Below, piece after piece: positions 32,963 through 42,193 of a stretch of 64,000 nt of DNA (position 1 is its first letter; every line of letters starts with the position of its first letter). Position numbers and translations under genes: made by a program. This DNA comes from Amaurobius ferox (Eukaryota > Arthropoda > Arachnida > Araneae > Amaurobiidae): assembly GCA_951213105.1 (NCBI GenBank), contig OX578136.1, positions 156,433,178-156,497,177 of the forward strand, read 5' to 3'. The notes under the pieces are model-generated. The model searched no databases and was not told the origin of the DNA. It worked only from the letters and a program-made list of their open reading frames with translations.

Positions 32963-35013
32963 TGTTATTTTTAAAGTCCGCGATTATTTTAAGGGCCTCA
33001 AAGACCATTACCATAGGATCACTCTTTTTTTGTACTAACTCTGCGAACTGAATCAACAGATGTTTTATGTCGTCTAGATTGAACATGCTAATAAATCCTC
33101 TGATGAGGTTGATGATATCCTCCATCTTTTCAGCATCAGATTTATCAGTCGGTTCAGTCTCAGCTTCCATTTCCTCAGCCTCAACCGCGGTTTGCACTTT
33201 TTTGTGAGTGTCCTTTTGGAACTCGATAGTTTTTGCTTTTTTTCACCCGTTTTAACTAACGGCTGGGTTTGCGCGATCTCTTCATCCCTGACTCGTTTAT
33301 TTTGTTTCCAATCCTCAACCTTAATGTCAAGCCTATCCTTTGCCTGTCTGGCTTTTTCTATTTCCGATCTCTTTTTAATGGCAGCTGTAGCTGCTCTTGC
33401 TTCCTCCAGGGTCAATTCTCTGGAGGTCGATGATTTGGGGGCCTGCTCTTGCACCGATCTGGTAGGTGCTGAAGGTTGGGGTCTTTTTTCCTGTGGCACT
33501 ATGTGCGAGGAGCCCTGAGGGGGTGCCTGGGGGTTTAGTCCGAGGGCCTTTTGCCTCCAAGGTGGTATCTGATTTTTTGGGGGAGGGGGGCATACTCCGG
33601 TGCCTTTCCTCTGTTCCAGGGGTTCTTCGGGCATTGCCTGAAGTTCGCTGGATGGTCTCCATTACAATTTGCACACGTTGCCTTCTCTGTCCTGGGTCTC
33701 TGGCAGTCCCGTGTGAAATGATCTTGTGCACACTTCAGGCACTTTGGTGGCATACTGCAGTTCTCAGAGGAGTGGTTGAACTGCTGGCACCGGTAGCAAA
33801 TCTTAAAGCCCCGTGCTCTGAAGGCCTCTACCTTCACAGCCAAGTATCCTAACCTTGTCAGTCTGTAAATCCTCTGCCAGTCTTCCGTGGGCCTAAGGCT
33901 GAGTAAGAAGATCGGCAGGGGTAATCTTGTTTTTGTGTTTCTCAATTGAGAAACCCGGACTACATCTAATCCAATGGATGTTAGCGTCATTTTAATCTCC
34001 TCAATGTCATAGTTAGTTGGTAGCCCCTTCAAAACTACCTTTTTTGGCCTTTCAGTTTTTAGGTTTAAACTATGGAAGGGGATTTTCTCGTTAGTCAAAT
34101 GGCGCTGAACAACCCTATAGGAGTCAGCGTCATTGGGTATGAGTTTGAGCATATCTCCTGAGAGTTTGCCAGATAATTTATTGCCTGTAATTTCATTTAG
34201 CTTTTTAAGGAGAGCCTGGTAGTTGTCTCTAAACTTTATGAAGAAACATTCTGCTTTTGGTTCTTTTTTTTCTACCTCCATAATATTTTCTCTAACACTA
34301 TTTTCAACCGCTTTAGGTTTAGGTGCACTCTTAAATTGAACCGGTTGCGCGGCAATTTCAGCATAAGTCTTAGTTTTAACTTTTTCATTTACAGTTACAA
34401 CATTATCACTAACCTTTTCATTTACAACACTATCACTAGCAGCATTACAGTCCATGTTATCATGGTCATTAGATTTTAATTTTAAATTTCCATCCTGGTT
34501 TTTAGTAGGAGTTCCCTCAGTGTGAGACTCCTCTATCCTAGCCCTTTTACAAGGATTTACAACCGTTTCAGTTTTGTCAACAAGTTTAATTTCATTTATT
34601 AGTCCTAACTCTAACAGTTTAGCTCTAATTACTCTATCATTATACTCCTCAACTGAGTTAAAGATCACATAAATATCTCTATCACAATTTCTAAATTTAC
34701 CAATGTCACAGCAGAACAAAAAAGAATTCACAAAATTGAACGAACCTAGAATCCGGGAGAATTGATCCTTGTCCTGTCCGAGGAGTCCATACTTGAGCAT
34801 ATCCTGGATATGCAGTGTCAGCACGTAGATCACCATTCCACAATAGTTCACCGCATCCTTCACTTCCTGGGTCTTTGCGGCAAGAAGTCCAGTGTCCGGC
34901 AGGCGTCCAAGATACGCATCCATTGCATCCTTGAGAGGCCGAGCATCGTCACCCTCCAGCTCACTAGCAACTTCCTTCGTCTTCTCCAAAAGGTCGTTGT
35001 CAAGATCCATCAT
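32937..35013 (-). pseudogene. LINE ORF1, RRM/zinc-knuckle nucleic-acid-binding protein, frameshifted (copy 1)
   Basis: It starts at MMDLDNDLLEK (ATG at 35,013) and is open for 492 codons to 33,535. The middle carries an RRM-like segment (KKVVLKGLPTNYDIEEIK). Three zinc knuckles follow: CYRCQQFNHSSENC, CLKCAQDHFTRDC and CANCNGDHPANFRQC. The frame breaks at the G-rich run near 33,577-33,594, continues in a second frame to about 33,200, and after a second shift near 33,240 reaches the true C-terminus (NSENQTRHG) at 32,937. Such ORF1 proteins bind LINE RNA. This copy keeps a 5' portion that copy 2 has lost. Confidence 0.75.
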
Positions 35014-35019
35014 AAATCA

Positions 35020-35254
35020 GGGTCAAATAACTCGAAGTACGAAAAGCCCAACCACGTGGGAAAAACACACGTGGCAATCCAAGTTCGAACAGCACAAAAT
35101 GGCGATACACAGAAAAGTTGAAGATTACTTAGCCTGACGTGCTCTATCGTAACTAGATATAACACGCCCAAGCGTAAGTAAGAAAAGTCACCACAAGATA
35201 AAAACAGTAGCTTCGCAAAATCACAACCTCACACTTCGAAGTCTGAGCTCCGAT
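35020..35254 (-). promoter_or_regulatory. LINE 5' UTR (copy 1)
   Basis: About 235 bp upstream of ORF1. It includes a CACGTG-type inverted repeat (CCACGTG...CACGTGG at 35,053-35,075, imperfect) that is perfect in copy 2. LINEs of this clade normally use internal promoters. The start TCAGAC near 35,245 is initiator-like. Confidence 0.45.
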
Positions 35255-35508
35255 GTCGTAGTGTCGTACAAGACAGAGCACCAGGAGCGAAGCGCCTTTA
35301 ATCTCCAATTTCAATATGTGGTTCTTAACGTCAAACTGTGACATTAATTCAGTGACCCTAATTGGAGGTTCAAGGTTTTTATTTACTACTTTATTATTTG
35401 TCCTAGCTCCTAGTGTGGCAGTTTGTTGCACATTTAGAGTTTAAGCAGTTTGGGAGGTTGATGCAGATCTAAGGGTTACCTAGCGTTTTGGCAGTTTAGA
35501 GTTTAGAA

Positions 35509-35531
35509 TTTTTTTTTTTTTTTTTTTTTTT
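35509..35531 (-). repeat. Internal A tract of LINE copy 2
   Basis: A run of about 23 T on the plus strand, 20-30 bp after an AAATAAA signal in the LINE sense. It looks like a true poly(A) end, yet it is followed by the 230-bp tail S in both complete copies. Confidence 0.8.
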
Positions 35532-35587
35532 TATAAAATAATAGTCGCGAGTTTTATTTAAAATTCAGATGTTTGAGGTGGGATCTT

Positions 35588-38307
35588 TTAATTCCGATTA
35601 TCGATGTTTAGAACAGCGCGGGGTCTCTTACGAGATTTGGCCTTGCGATGATCATAGTCATGCAGATTGAATAACAGTTCGTTTGGAACGGATGGCAAAT
35701 TTCTGTAAAATTTAAGCGCTAGCTTTTTAATTTGGGCTCTAACAGTTTTTATTTTGAAGTCATTCCTAATTACCGAGTTTCTTAAGTACCTGGGAGCTTT
35801 CCTGATAATCCGTAGGATTTTGTTTTGTTTTGTCTCTAGGAGGTCTATTGTAGTTTTACAGGCATATCCCCATACGGGTGCTGCATACAGCATTCCCGGG
35901 CGGATGACCGATTTATAAATTAGGAGTTTATTTTGATAACTTAGATTTCCGTTTCCTATCATTGGGTATAAGGCTCCTGTGGCCATATACGCTTTTTTGA
36001 TTAAGTTCGTTACGTGCTGTTTCCAGGTTAGGTGGGAATCTATCGTTACACCTAGGTATTTAGTAGATTTTTCCGCTTTTAGGGCATGGTTGTTTATGTA
36101 CAGAGGCGGCGGAGGTTTACGTTTTCTAGAGAAATAAATCCAATGACATTTATTGGGGTTTAATTTTATTCGCCATTTTTCCAGCCAAGTTTGGAGCATG
36201 TCTAAGTGTTGTTGTAGCTGTCTGTGCATTACTGAGACATAAGGGTATTTTGCAAGTATCGCACTATCGTCTGCATAGAGTGCCAGCTCTGTGTTTGGAG
36301 TCCTGGGGATGTCATTCAGGTATATGTTAAAGAGTGTCGGGCCCAGGATAGAACCTTGCGGTACACTACTTTTAATGAGCTTGGGTGTTGATAAGTTACC
36401 TCCTACTCTGACTTGAAAGTGTCTGTTATTTAAGTATGAGATTAAAAGTTTGACAAGAGCGTCAGGGACTTTTAAAGTGATCAATTTGTATGCTAATCCA
36501 CAGTGCCACACTTTATCAAAGGCTTTTTGTATGTCCAGAAAAATCGCAGCTGTGGGTGTCTTACTATTAAGTCCAGAAGATATGTACTCTACCACTCTCA
36601 GCAATTGATGAGTGGTGGAGTGCTTTGGCCGAAATCCAAACTGCTCCGGAATGAGGATGTCATTCTCACTAAGGTGCGTGTTCAGTCTCTTAAGAATTAT
36701 TTTCTCAGTAATTTTACTAAGTGTCGGTAGCAAGCTGATTGGTCTGTAGTTGGCTGGAATTGTGGCATCCTCACCTGGCTTGGGGATTGTTATGATTATC
36801 GCTTCCTTCCATTCTTTGGGAAAGTAGTTTAGTTTTAATATTTTATTTATTAAGATAGTCAAGTAACATATTACGTTTAGGGGTAGGTTTTTAACCGCAA
36901 TATTTCTGATTTTGTCGTGCCCTGGGCTTTTGCGATTTTTGAGATTTTTGATAATTTCTAATATCTCCTGCGGGGTGGCTGGGTTAATCTCAGCCGTTAC
37001 CGGGGAATTCCTGAAGTTATTTAAAGTTTGGCTAACCATTCTTAGGGTATCCTGACACATTAGATCGTGGTTTGGTTGGAATTGTTTTTCATAATGGCTT
37101 GCCAGCGCCTCGGCTTTTTCCTCGTCTGAGTACGCGATTTTAGCGCCATCCATTAGTGGCGGAAGCTTAATTTGAGGTTTCCTGAGTCTTTTTGCGAATT
37201 GCCAGAGCGATACATCTTCTGGGCTAAGGGATTCGATTAATTCTTTATACTGTTGCTGCTTTTCTGCGACAATTTTCCCCCTGACTTTGCTCGTGAGTCT
37301 GTTAAGCTCCCTTTTAAGGGCGGGATCTCTGTTAGCCTGCCATGTCTTACGCATTCTATTCCTTTGCCTGACTAATTGTTTGACATGGTGGGAAAGTGTG
37401 GGTAATTTTGGAGACTCACGATGTGTTGTGGCAGAGGCAATTGCTCTCTTGATTTCTGTTGTGAGTGTGTGCGTGGCAGAGTCAATATCCGCCATGCTCA
37501 TAATGTTAGGTACTGCTAAATGCGGCTCGAAGAGTGCTCTTTTGAATACTTCCGAGTTGACCCTCTCTTGTCCCAGAGAGGCTGGAAGAGGTGTGTTCAG
37601 GTCAAATGTCACCAGTACCGGTAGATGATCCGAGTCGAATTCATCCAGGGTACTAATAGTGTGAGCGTAGTCTATGCGTTAGGACAAAGTGTTCGCGTTA
37701 GGACAAAGTCTATGAATGTGCCGCTGGCGCCTGAGAAGCAGGTTGGTGTCGACGGAACAATAATGTTTGTATTTGTGGTGTTCAGCAGTTTATGTATCTG
37801 TGTACCGCGTGCATTGGCTCTCCTACAACCCCACGCTCGGTGATGTGCGTTGAAGTCGCCTGCGAGTATCGTGTTGGGATATCGCGAGAAAAGCAGTTCC
37901 AGCTGCGCAGCTACGTCTACCCTACTCATATTTTTGACATATGTTGAGGTTAGGATAAACGGGCTAGTATTATGAATTTTAATTTTTATGCTAGTATTTT
38001 CTATACTTTGAAGATTTATGCTTTTTAGTTCCTCGTGGGGAATATTTCTTTTAATGTATATTGCTGTTCCTCCATGGGGCGTTCTAGCATTAGTATTTGA
38101 GCTAAGATTATGATAACCTGAGTAGTTGGCTATGTTTAGTTTTTTACTTTCTCTAACTCTAGTTTCCTGAATTAGTAAGGCGTCTACGTCATTTTCATTT
38201 ACATAGTTCCTAAGTTCATTTATTCTTGGAGATATGCCGTTCGCATTCCAAAATATTATTTTTAAGGATTCTTTTTGGGACCTAGCCATGACGGGTTTGA
38301 TTCTCAC
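35588..38307 (-). pseudogene. LINE ORF2, endonuclease-reverse transcriptase, one frameshift (copy 2)
   Basis: The ATG at 38,307 (MRIKPVMARSQKES) overlaps the ORF1 end. The first 211 codons give the endonuclease N-terminal part. At about 37,676-37,707 a partial tandem duplication of GCGTTAGGACAAAG adds a net 14 bp and shifts the frame inside the endonuclease. The rest (37,612-35,588, 674 codons) is intact: full RT with YADD at about residue 457 of this part and the C-terminal region through KRPRAVLNIDNRN. Apart from the insertion, it is close to a full-length ORF2 of about 900 residues. Confidence 0.8.
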
Positions 38308-39813
38308 TGTTACTTTTAAAGTCCGCGATTATTTTAAGGGCCTCAAAGACCATTACCATTGGATCGCTCTTTTTTTGTACCAACTCTGCGAACTGCATCA
38401 ACAGACGTTTTATGTCGTCTAGAATAAACATGCTGATAAACCCTCTGATGAGGTTGAGGATATCCTCCATCTTTTCAGCATCAGATTTATCAGCCTGTTC
38501 AGTCTCCGCTTCCATTTCCTCAGCCTCAACCGCGGTTTGCACATTTTTGTGAGTGTCCTTTTGGAACTCGATAGTTTTTTGTTTTTTTTCACCCGTTTTA
38601 GCTAACGGCTGGGTTTGCGCGAGCTCTTCTCCCTCCCTGACTCGTTTAGTTTCTTTCCATTCCTTAACTTTGCTATCCAGTCTATCCTTTGCCTCTCTTG
38701 CCTGTCTGGCTTTTTCTGCCTCCGATCTTCTTTTAATTGCAGCTGTAGTTGCTCTAACTTCCTCCAGAGTCAATTCTCTGGAGGTCGAAGGTTTGGGGGC
38801 CTGCTCTTGCACCGATCTGGTAGGTGCTGAAGTTTCGTACCTGTTTATCTGTGGCACTAAGTGCGAGGAGCCCTGAGGGGGTGCCTGGGGGTTTGGTCCG
38901 AGGGCCTTTTGCCTCCAAGGGGGTATCTGATTTTTTGGGGGTGGGGGGGCATACCCCGGTGCCTTTCCCTTGTTCCAGGGGTTCTTCGGGCATTGCCTGA
39001 AGTTCGCCGGGTGGTCTCCATTGCAGTTAGCACACGTCGCCTTCTCTGTCCTGGGCCTCTGGCAGTCTCGTGTGAAGTGTCCTTCACCACACTTCAGGCA
39101 CTTTGGCGGCATACTGCAGTTCTCTGATGAGTGGTTGAATTGCTGGCACCGGTAGCAAATTTTAAAGCCCCTAGCTCTGAAGGCCTCTACCTTCACAGCC
39201 AAGTACCCTAATCTTGTGAGTCTGTAGATCCTCTGCCAGTCATCGGTAGGCCTAAGGCTGACTAAAAAGATCGGCAGGGGTAATCTCGTTTTGGTGTTTC
39301 TCAATTGAGAAACCCGGACTACATCTAATCCATTGGATGTTAGAGTCAATTTTATCTCCTCAATGTCATAGCTAGTTGGTAGCCCCTTCAAGACTACCTT
39401 TTTCGGCCTTTCACTTTTGAGGTTTAAACTATGGAAGGGGATTTTCTCGCTAGACAAATGGCGCTGAACAACCCTATAGGAGTCAGCGTCATTGGGTATC
39501 AGTTCATGTCACGGTAAGACAGAAAAGAATACACAAAATTGAACGAACCTATAATCCGGGAGACTTGGTCCTGTTCCTGTTCGATGAGTCCATTCTTGAG
39601 CATATCCCTGATATGCAGAGTCAGCGTGTAGATAACCAGTCCTAAGAAGTTGACGACTTGCATCACATCAGTTGGCCACGTGAAGCACGATCCATCCTGC
39701 GGCAGAGAGTCACTGTACAAGTTCATGGCATCCTTGAGAGGCCGAGCACATTCTCCATCAAGCTCACTAGCAGTAATCCTCGTAAGCTCCAGATGATCCT
39801 TGTCCAAATCCAT
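38282..39813 (-). pseudogene. LINE ORF1, internally deleted (copy 2)
   Basis: The start MDLDKDHLEL (ATG at 39,813) is open for 104 codons to 39,499. Compared with copy 1, about 550 bp (the equivalent of 34,153-34,702) is missing at 39,497-39,510, which removes the linker before the RRM-like region and breaks the frame. The downstream frame 39,457-38,282 (391 codons) is intact: RRM-like segment KKVVLKGLPTSYD, three CCHC-type knuckles, a coiled charged stretch, and the C-terminus NSENQTRHG overlapping ORF2. Confidence 0.75.
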
Positions 39814-39814
39814 A

Positions 39815-40076
39815 TCTTCAGTTGAGAGTAATCCAAAAAGTCACTACCACGTGTAAGGCACACGTGGTGAATCCAAAATTGAGATAGCTCGAAAGCACAA
39901 AATGGCGGAAATCCGCACGCAAAAAAGTTGAGAATTACTTAGCCCGACGTGCTTTATCGTAACTTGATATAACACGCCCAAGCGTAAGCAAGAAAGTCAC
40001 CACAAGGTAAAAGCAGCAGCTTCGCAAAATCACAACCTCACACTTCGAAGTCTGAGCTCCGAATCTCTGAGCTCCG
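39815..40076 (-). promoter_or_regulatory. LINE 5' UTR with CACGTG hairpin (copy 2)
   Basis: It contains a perfect 9-bp inverted repeat, ACCACGTGT-AAGGC-ACACGTGGT, at 39,846-39,868, with one E-box core CACGTG in each arm. The duplicated TTCGGAGCTCAGA lies at the extreme 5' end (about 40,049-40,076). Confidence 0.45.
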
Positions 40077-40094
40077 AACTGTGTGCACCCACTC

Positions 40095-40126
40095 TATATA
40101 CCCTCAGCATTACACACCTTATCAGT
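40095..40126 (+). promoter_or_regulatory. TATA box and TCAGT initiator at the arm/core boundary
   Basis: TATATA at 40,095-40,100 and TCAGT at 40,122-40,126 put the initiator A 29 bp from the first T of the TATA box, which is canonical arthropod core-promoter spacing, directed into the core genes. The same sequence in the right arm (TATATA 42,932-42,937) has CCAAT, TGACGT and TGATAAG on its plus-strand upstream side and points toward the PC4 gene, so it may be a bidirectional element. Confidence 0.45.
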
Positions 40127-40128
40127 GA

Positions 40129-40440
40129 TTGGATAACAAATCATTCATCTGTCACGTCATTCGTGCGTATCACACTCTGTTCCCTGGATTTAACCAAGAC
40201 AAGGGAATTCACCTGACCCGAGACGAATTTGCAAAGGGCTATACCTTGTACGCTTTTGATTTGTCGCCCGACATGTGCGATGGGCCGCATATGAATTTGC
40301 AGCAGCAAGGTAATTTACGTGTAGAAGTGAAATTTTCTAAAGCTCTTCGAGAAACCATTTCCATCTTGGTGTATGCGGAATTTGAAAACGTGATTGAAAT
40401 TAACAAGTCTCGTCATATTCTGTGTGATTTTGCCAATTAA
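40129..40440 (+). pseudogene. C-terminal fragment of a capsid-type (F54H12.2-like) Polinton protein
   Basis: About 103 codons, open from a stop at 40,126 with no ATG near the front. The first in-frame ATG is at codon 49. The motif region GYTLYAFDLSPD, followed by NLRVEVKF, ISILVYAEF and VIEINKSRHILCDF, is the pattern I associate with the C-terminus of F54H12.2-like proteins found in Polinton-type elements, likely the last jelly-roll strands of the major capsid protein. The homology call is from memory of the family and needs a profile search. The inverted-repeat boundary (40,161) falls at codon 11, so the missing N-terminal part, probably several hundred residues, was removed by arm expansion. 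The next gene starts 2 nt after the stop. Confidence 0.6.
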
Positions 40441-40442
40441 AA

Positions 40443-40919
40443 ATGGATACCAAGCAACTGCACAAGGCATTGTCCAAGAACATTTTTACGAGCGATTCCT
40501 TTTTAGGTGTTTTTGCAAGCGACAATCTACCTGAAAAGATTGAGCGATATCCCACCTGTTTCGTGGCTAACGCAGACTCTTCGACAGAACCTGGAAGTCA
40601 TTGGTTAGCCTTTTACTTGCCTTTTCGAGATTGTTTGGAATTTTTCGATTCCTACGGACATTCACCCGACACATTCCAAGGAGCTATATCGGACTATGTA
40701 TCATCTTTTCGGCATATGGACTATAATTGTATGCCCCTGCAAAGCAATGTTACGGCCGTCTGTGGTCACTATTGTATTTATTATTTATATTCTAGATGTC
40801 GCGGAACTTCTTTGAAAGATTTTATGTTATCTTTTGTACCCCACGAATTATCAAATGATATAAAAATTTATAATTTTGTAACCAAGCATTTTAAGATTGC
40901 TACACCTTTTTACCAATAA
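40443..40919 (+). CDS. Adenain-like (C5-type) cysteine protease
   Basis: 158 residues with ATG at 40,443, 2 nt after the capsid fragment stop. The catalytic set of adenovirus-type maturation proteases is present in order: His53 in GSHWLAF, Asp69 in FFDSYG, Gln100 in MPLQSN and Cys107 in VCGHYC. In such viruses and in Polintons this enzyme cleaves capsid precursors during maturation. It is shorter than adenain (about 200 residues) but complete relative to Polinton homologues as far as I can judge. The stop is followed within 2 nt by the ATPase start, and an AATAAA overlaps this junction, indicating a compact cluster that probably shares transcripts. No lesions are visible. Confidence 0.88.
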   Translation: MDTKQLHKALSKNIFTSDSFLGVFASDNLPEKIERYPTCFVANADSSTEPGSHWLAFYLPFRDCLEFFDSYGHSPDTFQGAISDYVSSFRHMDYNCMPLQSNVTAVCGHYCIYYLYSRCRGTSLKDFMLSFVPHELSNDIKIYNFVTKHFKIATPFYQ

Positions 40920-40921
40920 AT

Positions 40922-41590
40922 ATGGATGTGCACAAACCTGTGTCCTCATTTGTCATGGAGTTTCCAACTCTGCAACACCCTTTTACGATGGTCATTTCAG
41001 GTCCTACGGGCTGCGGAAAAAGCTTCTTTGTTCGCGATTTATTAAAACACAAGCGGGAGATGTTTTCGCCGCCCCTCGATAAAATTGTGTGGTTTTATGG
41101 AATCCACCAACCTCTTTACGATGAAATTCCCGATGTTACTTTTGTGGAAGGCCTACCCGGAAATTATCGAGAATATTTGGAATCCAACACGCTTTTTATT
41201 ATAGACGACTTGATGTCCGAGTGTGGCAACGATAAACGCTTAACGCACTTGTTTACCAAGGGAAGTCACCATTTGAATTTGAGTGTCGTGTTTATCACGC
41301 AAAACTTTTTTCACAAAGGAAAAGAAATTCTTGAAATTACTTTAAACGCCCACTACCTCCTTCTTTGTAAAAATCGAAGAGATTTGAGTCAAATCACGCA
41401 TTTGGGAAAACAGTTATATCCCAGGCAGACACGATATTTTCAAGAAGTGTACGAAGACGCTACTAAAAAACCGTATTCGTATCTGTTTATAGATTTGCGC
41501 AGTGAAACAGCCGAAGAAATGCGTTTGCGCACCAATATTTTACCGGGCCAGACGCAATATGTCTACCAAGTGAGACATGTTTTTGCGTGA
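40922..41590 (+). CDS. A32/FtsK-like genome-packaging ATPase
   Basis: 222 residues. Walker A GPTGCGKS at 27-34, Walker B LFIIDDLM at 91-98, and a downstream VVFITQNFF motif at 122-130, in the position of the sensor segment of HerA/FtsK-type packaging ATPases. These motors pump DNA into capsids in Polintons, adintoviruses and related double-jelly-roll viruses. The preceding stop is 2 nt upstream. The frame is uninterrupted with no missing motif. Together with the protease it is the strongest evidence that the 23-kb structure is a Polinton-class element and not a simple inverted duplication of host DNA. Confidence 0.88.
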   Translation: MDVHKPVSSFVMEFPTLQHPFTMVISGPTGCGKSFFVRDLLKHKREMFSPPLDKIVWFYGIHQPLYDEIPDVTFVEGLPGNYREYLESNTLFIIDDLMSECGNDKRLTHLFTKGSHHLNLSVVFITQNFFHKGKEILEITLNAHYLLLCKNRRDLSQITHLGKQLYPRQTRYFQEVYEDATKKPYSYLFIDLRSETAEEMRLRTNILPGQTQYVYQVRHVFA

Positions 41591-41611
41591 AAGCATAACA
41601 TAAAAATTTTG

Positions 41612-41619
41612 TATAAAAA
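41612..41619 (+). promoter_or_regulatory. TATA-like box upstream of the basic-protein gene
   Basis: TATAAAAA, 18 bp upstream of ATG 41,637 and 36 bp upstream of the next in-frame ATG at 41,655. With normal TATA spacing transcription would begin near 41,642, so the functional start may be the second ATG. Confidence 0.4.
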
Positions 41620-41636
41620 CGTAAAGTGTTGGTGTC

Positions 41637-41984
41637 ATGTCATCACTTGAAAAGATGACGCTGACCCAAGAACAACTAAGACAATTGCAGTTGCTGCAGA
41701 TTTGCCCCTCGAAATTACGAAAGAATCTACTGAAAAAAATTCCATCTTCATGTATAAAGGCTCTCTGCGAGTGCACTCTTAACACATTAAAAGGAAATAT
41801 TCCTCTCACGAAGCACCAAAAAGTAAAGCTCCGTAAACACAAGACTACCTTGCGAGAATTGGCGTACAAGCGTAAACCTCTGTACCAAAAACGAAAACTA
41901 CTCATCCAAAAAGGTGGATTTTTAAACTTGCTAATTCCTGCGGCACTGAGTGTGATTACAACACTTTTTAATGGAGCACGCTAA
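41637..41984 (+). CDS. Small basic structural protein with hydrophobic C-terminus (PX/core-like)
   Basis: 115 residues, or 109 if translation starts at Met7 (41,655). Residues 25-92 are strongly basic (KLRKNLLKK, KVKLRKHK, KRKPLYQKRK). A QKGGF hinge at 91-95 precedes a hydrophobic stretch, LNLLIPAALSVITTLF. Small proteins of this build are common between the ATPase and late genes of Polintons and adintoviruses and have been compared with adenoviral core or minor capsid polypeptides. The exact role is unknown to me. The end overlaps the next gene's start by 14 nt. Confidence 0.65.
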   Translation: MSSLEKMTLTQEQLRQLQLLQICPSKLRKNLLKKIPSSCIKALCECTLNTLKGNIPLTKHQKVKLRKHKTTLRELAYKRKPLYQKRKLLIQKGGFLNLLIPAALSVITTLFNGAR

Positions 41985-42159
41985 AAAATATGCACTGATT
42001 CCTGAAGAGTCTCTCTCCAAGCATGTACCCACCGAAAAGCACATGACAGCTTTCGACAAGGAAATGGCTCGCATTTTAAATAGTTCTCTCGGCGAAGACG
42101 ATAAAGTTAAGTTGTATTACGAACTTTTGCAAATGAAACTAAAGATGAATTTTTTTTAA
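41971..42159 (+). CDS. Late structural-type protein, N-terminal part of an apparently split gene
   Basis: 62 codons (MEHAKKYALIPEESL...) ending in KLKMNFF at a run of eight T. The next frame, 42,149-42,613, is open across this run (+1 relative), so the two are probably one gene of about 210 codons broken by a one-base indel in the T tract. It has an amphipathic, charged composition. The homologous late protein of Polinton-like elements, as I remember it, carries both parts in one chain. Function unknown. Confidence 0.55.
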   Translation: MEHAKKYALIPEESLSKHVPTEKHMTAFDKEMARILNSSLGEDDKVKLYYELLQMKLKMNFF

Positions 42160-42193
42160 TACACCTATTCAAGCATCGATTCACAAGGAAGAT

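Larger units (their letters stand above)
30431..35254 (-). mobile_element. Jockey-like LINE, copy 1 (left arm, outer; complete 5' end, internal 3' deletion)
   Basis: It runs from a 5' end at 35,254 (TCGGAGCTCAGACTTCG) to a 3' end at 30,431. The 3' 225 bp (30,431-30,655, tail S) also follows the other two copies. The end of ORF2 and the A tract are missing: ORF2 breaks after LIKKA and joins tail S at 30,655 with a 2-bp overlap. The 5' end abuts the 3' tail of copy 2 directly, so the two form a head-to-tail dimer. Confidence 0.8.
35255..40076 (-). mobile_element. Jockey-like LINE, copy 2 (left arm, inner; complete ends)
   Basis: The 5' end at about 40,076 has a short tandem duplication of TTCGGAGCTCAGA. 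ORF1 and ORF2 are followed by an AAATAAA signal near 35,560 and an A tract (T on this strand, 35,509-35,531). Tail S follows at 35,255-35,490. It differs from copy 1 by point changes, a roughly 550-bp ORF1 deletion and a 14-bp insertion in ORF2. Confidence 0.8.
26838..40161. repeat. Left inverted arm (about 13.3 kb)
   Basis: It pairs with 42,872-49,907 in inverse. Order from the outside in: CRE/GATA array, tRNA-like segment, 289-bp tandem repeat, AT-rich spacer, PC4-domain gene, LINE copy 1, LINE copy 2, TATA region, and the inner boundary inside a truncated capsid gene. It is longer than the right arm because it has two LINE copies, one of them with a full 5' end, and because the right arm has lost about 450 bp at the end of the PC4 gene. 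Confidence 0.85.

Noticed and set aside
31172..38422. Plus-strand frames of 60-130 codons across the left-arm LINE copies
   Set aside because: They are antisense shadows of ORF1 and ORF2. The same shadows appear in inverse in the right arm.
40897..41082. 61-codon frame overlapping the protease and ATPase genes
   Set aside because: It is out of frame with both well-supported genes and has no independent support.
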